Shown piece after piece: positions 12,804 through 22,498 of a stretch of 63,233 bases of DNA. The notes under the pieces were generated by a model. That model saw nothing but the letters and a program-made list of their open reading frames with translations. It ran no database searches and was not told where the DNA came from. Position 1 is the first letter of the stretch; each line of letters begins with the position of its first letter. The DNA is from Blattamonas nauphoetae (taxonomy: Eukaryota > Preaxostyla > Oxymonadida): assembly GCA_033064195.1 (NCBI GenBank), contig JARBJD010000394.1, positions 1 to 63,233 of the forward strand, given 5' to 3'. Made by a program: the position numbers and the translations under genes.

Positions 12804-13229
12804 TTATTTTGGCTTCCTCAAATGTGGCTTCTTCTTTGCCTTTAGCCAGGAATCAAGTCGCACTTTGAAGACTTCAGTTCCACCAATTTCTCGATATGTG
12901 AATGGAGTCAGAACCTGCTTGTACTCACCGACGAGCTCACAGTTGTACTTCCTCAGTTCATTCTCAACAAAGGATTGAGTGTAGTGTCGACGTTGTGACA
13001 TGTGTGGTCTGTTTCCTTGATTCCACAACTTTGGCTTTATCCTCCATTCAACACCTTCATGAACATAGATGACTGGGATGTTATGTCTGACATACTCAGA
13101 GACAAGTTCACAGTTCTCTTCTTTCATTGACTGAATCAAAGCTTGCTTGGCTTCTGTTCGACGTTTTTCGCTCCCCTTTGGAGGGTTCGAAGTCTTTAGC
13201 GAGACATATGTAGTATTCACTGTTGTCAT
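12804..13229 (-). CDS. Small Polinton ORF, repeated YTQSF module protein, copy 1
   Basis: An open frame of 141 codons directly upstream of the polymerase region, preceded by the shared TAATTTGTATTAAATG start context. It contains two related modules of about 60-65 residues, each built around NCEL-x-x-EY, an aromatic turn and R-P-H, with YTQSFVENEL between them. Similar proteins lie in copy 2 at 57202-57795 and 59502-59891. I do not recognise a characterised family. The layout faintly resembles the small repeated domains of large DNA viruses that flank homing nucleases, but without the cysteines. Part of the fossil element. Confidence 0.6.
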   Translation of the reverse strand: MTTVNTTYVSLKTSNPPKGSEKRRTEAKQALIQSMKEENCELVSEYVRHNIPVIYVHEGVEWRIKPKLWNQGNRPHMSQRRHYTQSFVENELRKYNCELVGEYKQVLTPFTYREIGGTEVFKVRLDSWLKAKKKPHLRKPK

Positions 13230-13255
13230 TTAATACAAATTAAAAAAATCAAAAA
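13230..13255 (-). promoter_or_regulatory. Shared AT-rich start motif, Polinton copy 1 small ORF
   Basis: Minus strand reads TTTTTTAATTTGTATTAA directly before ATG 13229, matching the motif in front of 57202, 59502 and 59935. Confidence 0.5.
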
Positions 13256-13491
13256 ATAAAAAACATAAATGAAATGTGAAGTGAGGTGTTGGAACTTTTT
13301 CTTTCTTGTTCCCTGTTGTGCTAGCTTTCATCTTGCTTCTTTCTTTTTTGTTTCTTTCTTCTTTGCAGTGCCTACTGTCGGCTTCATCATTCATTCATTT
13401 TTTCAATCATTCAATCATTCATCATTCAATTTTTCAAGTTTGTATGATTTTACCGTAGGACTCTCACCCTGTGAGGGTTCGAAGTCTCTAA

Positions 13492-14095
13492 CTGAGACAA
13501 CCCGATACTCCTTTGGGGATCATTCTATCATGATCCTTCTCAATGACTACTGCTGGCGAATTCCTTGAAGGGTTAAGTCTTGGGTGGGCATGATTTACGG
13601 GCACATCTAAGTGCGGCCAACATGAACCCCGGGGCGGATTCCTAGAAATCCACCGTCTCCAATTCAACCTTCAATTCGTTCTACGCATTAGTCACGAGGG
13701 CACCATTTAGCCTGAGCATCAAGGGAAATTACGTCGAGGTATCATTTTTCAACTTGAAATTCAATCATTCAATCATTCAAGCCTTCATCGTTCATCATTT
13801 CCTTTATCAAGTTTTTGTATGATTGTACCGTAGGACAACCCGATACTCCTTTGGGGATCACTCTATCATGATCCTACTCAATGACTACTGCTGGCGAATT
13901 CCTTGAAGGGCTAAGGTATTGGGGGGGCATGATTTACGGTCACATTCAAGTGATGCCCACAGTGAACCCCCGGGGACAGCCTCCCAGCTCGTCCCGCTCC
14001 AATCCAACCTTCAATTCGTTCTACGCATTAGCCACGAGGGCACCATTTTGCCTGAGTATCAAGGGAAATTACGTCGAGGTTTCATACTTCAACTT
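13492..14095. repeat. Diverged tandem duplication, period about 341 bp
   Basis: The block starting ACAACCCGATACTCCTTTGG at about 13497 recurs at about 13838, sharing the stretches ACTGCTGGCGAATTCC, CTACGCATTAG and GGGAAATTACGTCGAGGT. Identity is roughly 85-90 percent with several indels. No long conserved frame runs through both copies, so this is probably non-coding repeat or decayed sequence flanking the Polinton relic. Confidence 0.75.
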
Positions 14096-14267
14096 TTTTG
14101 GAAATTTTGAATTTTTGAATTTTTGAATTTTTTGCATTTTTGAAATTTTGAAATTTTCCTAAGTATTTTTTTTTGAAATTTTTTTTTGAATTTTTGAATT
14201 TTTTTTAAATTTTTGAAATTGTTTTGGCATTTTGAAACTTTTTCATTTTTTTTTTGAAATTAAGATT

Positions 14268-14340
14268 GCCCCTCGCCTGAATCGAACCACCCCCTAGAAA
14301 CGGGTGGCCATGGAAACATACCCACTGAGCTACTAGCTCC
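14268..14340 (-). other. tRNA-like sequence 1
   Basis: Minus strand holds a perfect box A (TAGCTCAGTGGG) and a near-consensus box B (GGTTCGATTCA) about 35 bp apart. The 5' and 3' arms do not pair into a seven-base acceptor stem. It is more likely a tRNA relic or the head of a tRNA-derived SINE than a working tRNA gene. Confidence 0.4.
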
Positions 14341-14421
14341 TGAAAATGTTAGTTTCGACCTGTGCCTTATACTTCGAATGTTCAGATCTGCTATATATTC
14401 CTTTTATTGTCTACCTATCTA

Positions 14422-14641
14422 CCCTCGTTAAAAAGCATGACTTTATCACGGGAACGACTTTTTTTACCCTCGTTAAAAAGCACGACTTTTTCTCGTCAGT
14501 GATTTTTTCAAAATAAGTTAGATTTTCCTTTTTAACTTTTTACCCCCGTTAAAAAGCATGACTATTTCACGGGAGCGATCTGCTAAATCTTAATTCTTGG
14601 TCACTTGTTACCCTCGTTAAAAAGCATGACTTTTTCACGGG
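14422..14641. repeat. Four copies of a 31-bp hairpin repeat
   Basis: Units at about 14422-14452, 14467-14498, 14544-14573 and 14611-14641 follow CCCTCGTTAAAAAG, CATGA, CTTTTTCACGGG. Each unit can fold into an imperfect hairpin with arms of about 12-14 bp around a CATGA loop. Spacing between units varies from 15 to 46 bp, so this is not a simple tandem array. The first three units show differences on one arm. Confidence 0.7.
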
Positions 14642-14750
14642 AGCATTTTTTGCTATATATTGAATTTATTGACAAAGTTTTCAAATTTTAAATCTGCTAT
14701 AGTGTCTTTTTTTCGGGTATAAAGTTTCTGATTTTCCGGGATAATTTCAG

Positions 14751-14834
14751 GACCGGATAGTCTAGTGGTAATGGTGAGTGCACGCACTACTACTACTAAG
14801 CTGAAGGTCCTAGGTTCAATTCCTGGCGGAAGCA
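14751..14834 (+). other. tRNA-like sequence 2
   Basis: Box A-like TAGTCTAGTGG and box B GGTTCAATTCC, with a T-arm that pairs (CTAGG with CCTGG). The acceptor ends do not pair and the middle holds an ACTACTACTACT insert. Probably a tRNA relic or SINE head. Confidence 0.4.
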
Positions 14835-14839
14835 TTTAA

Positions 14840-15812
14840 TTTCACATATCACTGCCCTTTGGCATGGTCTAGGCCCTTGGCAAGACCAACGTACGTCTCC
14901 GGATCTCAAACCGATAAAAATGAGTTCCGATGCCGGTCTAAAAGGGACCGATGAGAAGGGTCGCAACCTTCGGAACCTTGAAAAAATACACCAGCTTCCG
15001 CCAAAATCAAGGTTTTTGCATTTTTGGAAATTTTTGAAATTTTGCTTCAACTTGAAAGTATGAAGTAACTGAACTCTGGAAGAGAATATTTCTCTAAGAT
15101 TGACAACTTTCTGAAATGAAAATGACTTTTCCTTCAAGTATTTTCTGAATTGTCAATCGGCATGGAGAAAAAGCAATAGAAGTGGTGTCTTTGCCAACGT
15201 GGTTCCACATTCGCCTATATCACTACTGCATAAATCACAAAACTCTCAGCGTAATCCTTTCTCAAGCAGTTTTAGACAAGATTTGACACTCATCACTCAA
15301 CACGATTATCGTAACATTTTCTCTCCAATCGCGGTCTCAAATTCAAAAACAATGGCGTTAATCTCGAGGGCAAGTTGCAGAGATCGATCTCCCGGCTTGT
15401 GAAATCTATATCCTAGCCATCGGACCTTGCCAAAGAGGAAATGCTTATTGAACCGTACGTGTTCAACTCCAGTGGACGAAGACAGTCTATCCACGCAGTA
15501 CCGTCATGAATGTTCCTTGGAGGCTTCCTTATCAGCCAGTGCAAGTTAAGTGGACAATCAAGATATTACAATAGAACAGTTCACAACTTCGAATCTCAAC
15601 GTGGGCAACCAACAAAACAGACGAGGAGGTGGAAATCGTTGGAGCTAATGATTATATATAGCTCTAAATAGTAAAGGACTGACAGTTGTTGTCGGAAGCG
15701 TCGATGAATACGTTATGGATATCGATGGCAAAATTCTTCGATCCAGAACAAGTGCTCCAAAGCACCAACCATGCAGATTATTCCGGAATAGGCAAACTCG
15801 AAATCAAAGAAC
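14840..15812. other. No gene recognised
   Basis: AT-rich spacer with poly-T/poly-A tracts near 15000-15060, then sequence with only short frames (longest 67 codons). Nothing on either strand matches a family I know. Confidence 0.4.
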
Positions 15813-16183
15813 TAGGCATGGGCAACAGACAGTCGAGAATGACCGAGTCCAGTCACCAAAAAAAATCGAGTCAGTGACTCACCCCCATATGTCCAAAACA
15901 TGATGAATCCAGACCCAGAATGCACCTATTCCAATCGAACATCGCAGCAGTATTGATAATCACATCAATATCCTGGTTTATTCCTCTCAAAAACTCGTTC
16001 ACAATCTCCATCCTCTTTCAATCGCTTTTCTTAGTGTTTCTTTCACATTTCACACTATTTTTGAGAGATAAACTCATATTCCGATAAATCAGTTGTGTTC
16101 GTGCACAAATCTTCGGCACACCCCATACTTTTATGGAGATTCACTTTGAGTCACTGACAGGGCTTTCCAAAAATACCCATAAT
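15813..16183. repeat. Dispersed repeat family, copy 1
   Basis: Starts TAGGCATGGGC at 15813, with GAGTCAGTGACTC near 15868. At 16147-16183 it has TGAGTCACTGACAGGGC then TTTCCAAAAATACCCATA, which recurs inverted at about 52503-52526. TAGGCATGGGC recurs at 25872 (+) and inverted at 22754-22764. Each copy is followed by a GAGTC-rich stretch. Possibly the ends of a small non-autonomous element. Confidence 0.5.
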
Positions 16184-17405
16184 TTTCTGGGTGATTTCGA
16201 AAAAATGGAAAACACCAAATTGTCTTTAGAAAACTCTGTCAAAGTAAATACATCAAAGATAGACAATAATATTATCTGAAAGTGAAAGTTTCTCCCGATT
16301 GAATGAAAAGAAGATAATAAAGGGTAAATCTTGATCTGTCCTTCTGAATTTGAGACTAAGAATGGCGAAAGTTGTGTGAATCTTTGCGCGATTGTCGGTG
16401 ATTGCGGAGGAGATGAGAGGATGTTTTCTTTCTTCTTCGTGTCATTGTTTTTAAGGAAAAGGAGAGTTTGCATGGATTGCTTGTATTAATTATTATTTTC
16501 TTCTTGTTGAGGAATGGTCTGGAATAATGGTAGTGTTGTTGTTGATCTAGTTCCTTTTTTAGGGATTGTTGTGGGGAGTGTTGATACTGATGTTGATCTT
16601 GTTCTTCTTCACAGATTGTCGATGATCCTACAAAGTCGGCAAAATCCACGGACAAACGTGATGAATCCAATCGAAGTCAACACAAATAGGGACGTACAGG
16701 TCCATACTGTGCAATTTTTCTCGTCTGGAATACTCGGATCATCACATCGTCTGACCCTTGTCGAACTTGGCATGATACCACCCTTTTCTCAGGCGATGAT
16801 TAATACTGAGAACCACGAAGATATGGAGAACTAATTTCTGGTTCCAATTACTTCGATAGCAACGACTTCAAGTGTGATCTCCATTCGTCAACCTTCTCTC
16901 CCTCTAATTCACTTAATTGTAGGTTCTGGATAAAAACCAATGTTTGATACAGACGGTGTTCTGATATTTGTTGGTCCGCTCACAGCAGATCACAATCACA
17001 ACAAATATTTCGTGATGACTGGTCTCATCTGCTGCATTCCCTCGCCACTGCAAATATTGCTTTCATACGCTCACACATCTTTCTTTCCAAGACTCTGCCT
17101 TGAATGAGATCATCTTTTAGTCAGTCTCCCACTCCTTCAAGTTATCACACAAGAGACCAAGGAATTTACTCCTCGTTTCGCTCAAACCGCGCTCTTCATC
17201 ATTGCACTTGTCACCAGTTTGTCCTTCATCGCATTTTATCGACGGATTAGTGCCCTTATTCATTCCGTTGAATTTTCTGGAGGATCCGAAACAGCTTGCT
17301 CTCCCATCGTTCAAACTCTGTATAAACGGCCTATTTCCGTCAATTGATTCCCCAAAACGTGTTAAACACTCTTTTCCCATCCTCTAAGCCACTAACGACT
17401 CGCTG
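16184..17405. other. Short unassigned frames
   Basis: The longest frame is 106 codons (16514-16834, +), with no recognised motif. The minus strand over 16141-16670 has low-complexity His/Gln and Ser/Lys sequence. Probably degraded host sequence. Confidence 0.35.
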
Positions 17406-19117
17406 TTGACCAAGTACAACCTCATGCAACTCCTCATCACCATTCTGGATCGATTCATCGACATGTGCTTCGACTTAAAACACACAATTCCTTTGATTCT
17501 TCATCTCGTTCTCCTGGTACAACCACATTTCCTTTCAAGACTCGGATATGCTGATCGAATGCGATGGCGTGAATGTACATCTGGATATCAGCGAGAAGAC
17601 CCTCAACAAGGAAAAAAAAGAATCAGCCCTGGACATCATTCAGAACGCCACTCCTCCCTCACATTCCTCACTCGCAAAAATTCATTCATCCTCGTCAACC
17701 AGCATCGCTTTCACCATCATCGAGAACATTTCAACGATGTTCATGTTCCTCTCCAGTTCTCTGTTCGCACCAACGCTTCTGGAATTGGGTAGTATCACGC
17801 CTCTTCAACTGATCCTGATTACGAGCCAGAAACAGACGAAGAGATCCACACTCATCTCCCTCCTACTTGCTTTACGCACACACAATCGCACCAGCACATA
17901 TGCACATCCACACACTCACGCACACACACTCCTGCACGCGCACACATACTCACTCCTGCACGCCCACACACATTCTCACGCACCCGCACGCCTGCACACT
18001 CACGCACGCACACTCTCACACGCATGCACTTGCACACTCACACACGTATGCGCACACGCTCACGCACACTCCCACTTCAATCGAAAATATCATCAGCTTT
18101 CTCGCTTTCATTCGCAACGCCGTCTTATCTCTCATCCCAAAGGGCATTCTGACAATTTTGATGTTGGTGACGGTCGACCACATCATTCAGGGGATACTCG
18201 ACGACTTTGTCGACAAGACATTGAACACGTTCGTCACAACTTGCTCCAATCAGACGGAGTTGATCATACAGAAGAAGATGGCTGAGTCGAAGAAAAATAA
18301 CGAAAAGAATAGCACCGTTTCAACAAACAAATCGTTCACAATAGTCTCACAGTCCTCCTCCATCTCGTTCAGCACTCCAACAAGTCCACAGTCAGGCGCG
18401 CGCGTCGGAAACAAGCAGACTCCAGTCACACTCAGTTTGTACACAGCCTTCTCATCATCCCCCTCGCGCACATCCTTCGCATCGTCCCTACCGCGCACAT
18501 CGTTCACATCGTCCCTACCGCGCACATCCTTCGCATCGTCCCTTCCGCGCACATCCTTCGCATCGTCCCTTCCGCGCACATCCTTCGCATCGTCCCTTCC
18601 GCGCACATCCTTCGCATCGTCCCCTCGCGCACATCGTTCACATCGTCCCTTCCGCGCACATCCTTCGCATCGTCCCTTCCGCGCACATCGTTCACATCGT
18701 CCCTTCCGCGCACATCCTTCGCATCGTCCCTTCCGCGCACATCCTTCGCATCGTCCCCTCGCGCACATCCTTCGCATCGTCCCTTCCGCGCACATCCTTC
18801 GCATCGTCCCTACCGCGCACATCGTTCACATCGTCCCTTCCGCGCACATCCTTCGCATCGTCCCCCTCGCCCGCAACGTTCACATCGCTCCTCCCTCGCA
18901 ATCAGTGATCTGTTTCATTTGCTTGTTTCATCATTATTCATCCAAATTGCTCAGAACCTCATCGCTTCGAACCTCAGTCTCTCTCAACGCATTGTCGGTC
19001 TGTTTGCTAACCTCGCAACTCGTCGTTCGCATCACGGGCAAGAGGGAAGGAACAGAAAACAATCATGATCACAACAACATCACCTCTCTGCGTGCCCACT
19101 TTGCAACTCATCCATGA
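17406..19117 (+). CDS. Unrecognised helical protein interrupted by two expanded repeats
   Basis: Coherent coding sequence is seen on both sides of a CA-rich tract: before it, DIIQNATPP and IENISTMFMFLSSSLF; after it, IENIISFLAFIRNAVLSLIP, DHIIQGILDDFVDK and an Asn/Ser-rich linker. The tone is amphipathic helices as in HEAT-type proteins. Frame changes occur around 17540 and within the repeat, and the 3' end beyond 18900 is uncertain. The CA-rich block (17874-18075) may be intronic or a real His/Thr-rich insertion. Function is unknown. Confidence 0.4.
17874..18075. repeat. CA-rich microsatellite-like tract
   Basis: About 200 bp of CACACT/CACGCA/CTCACG variants, almost purely alternating CA with scattered G and T. 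It would encode a His/Thr/Ala-rich tract in either open frame. Confidence 0.85.
18465..18890. repeat. 27-bp minisatellite encoding a 9-residue repeat
   Basis: Unit TCCCTTCCGCGCACATCCTTCGCATCG-type, 27 bp, about 16 copies. The first units are in frame and encode RTSFASSLP repeats. A few units are 1-2 bp shorter (CCCCTCGCGCACAT), which shifts the frame to an Arg/His-rich reading. FASSLP and FTSSLP variants alternate. The array sits inside a coding region, so length change would alter the protein. Confidence 0.85.
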
Positions 19118-20722
19118 TTGTGTTGTTGCCGCGATCAACATCGTACATGTCCTGCGCTCGTCGAACGGTGACACACTGCCCTTCGATGCTGTTGAAGTGT
19201 CGACGTCCTCACTGTAGACGCAGCCAGGATGAAGAAGAACGAGAAGCACTTTGAAAGTGGATATGAAATCATCAGGAGTGGGTGACAGAGGAAGAGAAGA
19301 GTGCGAAAGTTTCTCAGTTCCATACTGGACACTCTTATTCGATGGGAGATGGGAAAGATGAAAAGAGACATCGAGAAGATCATTCCTGGCAGTTTGTGTC
19401 AAAGTATTGTCTCTTCAATCACTTCATGAACCGATTTCTGATTGTGGAATGACTAGAATGTGATATTAGAAAGTTTGTATCATTGAGAAAAATATGGGGA
19501 AGTGATCAATCCCTGATCTCGCTATCAAGATGAAATTGTTTCGAATGCTCCAAGGGTAATGTTCGCACGAATTATATCAACATGAAAAATCTTAAATCTG
19601 AACAAATTGAGCAAGTCGGCTCCGTGGGTGGAAAGCCCTGGTCACTGATCCGCCCATGTAATCATGCAAATAGTCACCAGACTGACTGGACCGACCGATC
19701 TCCGTTTCAACTGTAACTCAGCGGGTGAATTTACATGGGTTGGAATTCGTTATTTATCACATTTTTCTCGCTATTTGACAAAAGGAAACTGATTTTGACC
19801 AGCAGGAATCACTCACCCCCACAATAGATCCATGTAGAAAATAAGGGCAAAACCATCGTACGGCACCTCTGTTTACTGAAAGGTTTGATACAATAGTTCT
19901 TAATTCTCATCACATCGCCAGATACTCTTCACGACACTCAAAACGGAACTTCGTGTCTCCAGCGACAGCCGACAGCAACATGAAACATATCATCAAATAT
20001 ATCCTCAAAAACATCAATATAAATCATCTAGAATGTTTAAACCAGTTTCATTCAATCACTCAGTCAAAAGGAAATGGCAAGCCTTCGATCACCAAACTTG
20101 ACCGCTCAGAATAGCTTATCTCGACTCGTGACCTCGTTTCATCGCCACTCACACTACCATTCAGTATTCTCCAATCAACATTTGACGCATCAACGACCAT
20201 TCGAATCAAATCACCCACTCATTGAAACCAACAATCTCTCATCCTCGTTCCGCCCTATGAGATCCTTCAAACACCACCATTTCACTTGAAACCGTCGCAA
20301 GTTATAAATCACAAGGATTGATGTTGATTATCTGAACGCCACCCTCGTTCACTGACAACTCGCATCCGACATCGATTGACACGCTCATCACATTCCAACT
20401 CTCCGCTTCTCCCTACGAAACCCTCCCCGCCAACATATGCCTGCCTTCTCATGATCACAATATTCTCCATCGCTTGTAAAATCAGATCTCAACAGGTTGT
20501 CATGAACCGAAGCATAAATCCCCCACGCAGACTGAACAATATGCATCGACTGCCTCCACAGAAGCCTCAAGAGATCCATTCAACACAATATCATCCACAA
20601 AACATCATAAGTATTTCTCTCGGTTGTCTGCGAACAGGAGTGATTACATCGTCAGCTCTTATCCGCGCGGAATGGGATTTGGGTGAGACGAAAGAAACAG
20701 AAGAGTTGAACATACTTTAAGA
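19118..20722. other. Mostly unassigned, decayed coding traces
   Basis: 19118-19400 continues protein-like reading in shifting frames (for example LQLIHDCVVAAINIVHVL near 19110-19160). 19400-20070 is non-coding looking, with a GGAAAGCCCTGG stretch near 19630 resembling the end of the dispersed repeat family. 20074-20720 has frames up to 114 codons without recognised domains. Confidence 0.35.
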
Positions 20723-22498
20723 ATGACTCCTGCCTGGTGGGAAGTCATTCTCCATCACGCTGTTCAAACTGGAATCGAATGTTCGAACAGGCGATGCCTT
20801 CACGCTGACTGGAACGATTGCACCAACAGAAATCCAAGCATCGACTCTGCTGACCAAAACACCGAATCCACCCACGACACGCTCTCGTTCGGGACTGATT
20901 ACGAGATCACAGTTAGAAAGATTGCAAAAATAAAGACGATTGTGGACGAGACAAGAAGACTTTTAGATTCCAGCTGAACCGTTATTTATTGATATTGGGA
21001 GAAGGATCGTTCACAATTTCATTCGAAAGGACGATGAGACAAGCGGGAGTTTATTTAAATGGATTGTGATGAAGCTGGATGAATCAGTTTAGAAAGGAGC
21101 AGCAGTTTTGTTTCCTTCTGACATCGCAACATTGACATATCGTGATTCATCTCCGAATCATTCCTTCCGAGAACAAGGAACAACCATTGCACAACTCGTC
21201 TCGTCTCCAACTCGGCTGAGCCAGCGACTGGTCCCAACGCGACCACTCTCACATTCAGGAAGTAGAAACACTGTCAAGTGTGATTCAATAAGATGCCTTC
21301 TCGTGTACAACACCATCTCCACCATTCCGAGTGGAACACGCCGACGACAAGTTGTCAGTTTCGTGAAACGAAGTGAAGATTCTTCTGACAGACACAACGT
21401 TCACCACTCCCTCCGAGCTGTTGCAAGTGGTCGTAGTGACACCGACACATGGCACACTGGAAACTCCTCTGACAGTCTCAGTCGAGTTCAAGGAGGATGA
21501 ATGGATTCGGCCAAAAGCTGGATGGAAACAGACCCCTCACACAACTTGGATTTCGGAGAATGGTATTCCGTCTCGGCAGTGCCTTTCGCTCCTCTTTCTG
21601 CCCTCGTGAACAACCCGTCCTTCATCAGTTGAAATCCTCAGACCCACACTTCGCAGGAAACTCGCAAAGGGAGTCGATTCGAACGACGGTGCATGTGATG
21701 AAGTGCCAAGGTGAGAATGCAACGAGGACAGTTCTGGAGACTGACTTCTACCTTTTCAACAGCTTGTACAAGGATTTGCTATGACGTGACAATAGAACAC
21801 GACAGACAAAATTCTGATACAAGTGTCACCACACAAGATTGTATTGATCGACGGCAATGAAGTGTTTCTGTTGATGGCCGACACTGTCCCAACGTATTCT
21901 AAGTCGTACCAGTCAATCTTCGTTGCCTCTCAGAACGAGAATGGACAGGTGGCACAGGAAGACCAGATAGAACAGAATGACAGCTCCGTCAAACTAAAGC
22001 CAAAACAACATCTTCCCGCTCGCACAGCAAACACAGCCAAACCAGAATCAAACCCAGCTTCGTTTGGACAGTAGTCGTACGAAGGGAACCAGCTTGCTCA
22101 GCTGCCTCAGAACGACGTTTTTTTGGCTGCCACAGTCTGCCGGGACTGATGACGGGAGATCGACACTGACATCGTCGTCCATGATGATGAAGGCGAACGA
22201 GAACGTGCGCTGGACCTCACTTGAAGTGACTGGTCGGAAGAGCGGAGTGGACAAGGAGAAGGCAGCGGTGTTCAGTCTGGGGCTGATTCTGTGGGAAATG
22301 GAGACCTGAACAGTGCCGTTTGGGGAGTTGCACGCGAAGAACGCGCATCGTCAGATTGGAGTGGGTGGAGAGATGCTGATGCGGAAGGTGTGTTCGGAGA
22401 CCGCGTCGCTTGTTCGACCACCGAACTGTAGAATGACCATCTCACTTCACCTTTGTATTGCACCAGATCCAATACTTCCTTTTCATTATTGATCATTC
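20723..22498 (+). pseudogene. Decayed surface receptor with C-terminal kinase-like domain
   Basis: A line of coding fragments. LSFGTDYEIT near 20900 resembles the Ig-like repeats of oxymonad beta-helix receptors. 21823-22074 has a linker rich in Gln/Asn, and 22064-22498 has the distal part of a protein-kinase-like domain: RWTSLEV in place of the APE region, AAVFSLGLILWEMET (helix F), then VPFGEL and AHRQIG. The nucleotide-binding lobe is not visible. One TAG (22072-22074) sits between ASFGQ and SYEGNQLAQL, where Gln fits. A TGA follows METxTVPFG, where family members have Gly, and a frame change lies at a T7 run. Probably a pseudogene. Confidence 0.5.

Larger units (their letters stand above)
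9041..13260 (-). mobile_element. Polinton/Maverick relic, copy 1
   Basis: A fossil virus-like element of the Polinton/Maverick class. Two parts are seen in minus-strand order: a small ORF (13229-12804) and the protein-primed family B DNA polymerase region (12760-9041). No integrase, capsid, ATPase or protease gene was recognised in or beside it, so it is a partial copy. It is broken, with about two or three breaks. Sequence similarity to copy 2 (57202 onward) is high, roughly nine-tenths at protein level by eye, so insertion and loss look fairly recent. Ends are not defined and no terminal inverted repeat was found. Confidence 0.75.

Noticed and set aside
13230-15130. A further Polinton gene between 13.3 and 15.1 kb
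   Set aside because: Only short AT-rich frames and repeats are present, with no capsid, ATPase, protease or integrase signature.
17874-18075. CRISPR-like or regulatory array in the CA tract
   Set aside because: There are no conserved spacers or direct repeats of fixed length; it is simple-sequence DNA.
18250-18901. Minus-strand CAEGTMRRM-type repeat proteins
   Set aside because: Antisense readings of the 27-bp minisatellite; the plus strand carries the coding context.
22105-22125. A 19-bp intron in the kinase-like remnant
   Set aside because: A one-base error in the T7 run explains the frame change as well, and the gene carries a TGA, so no intron is called.
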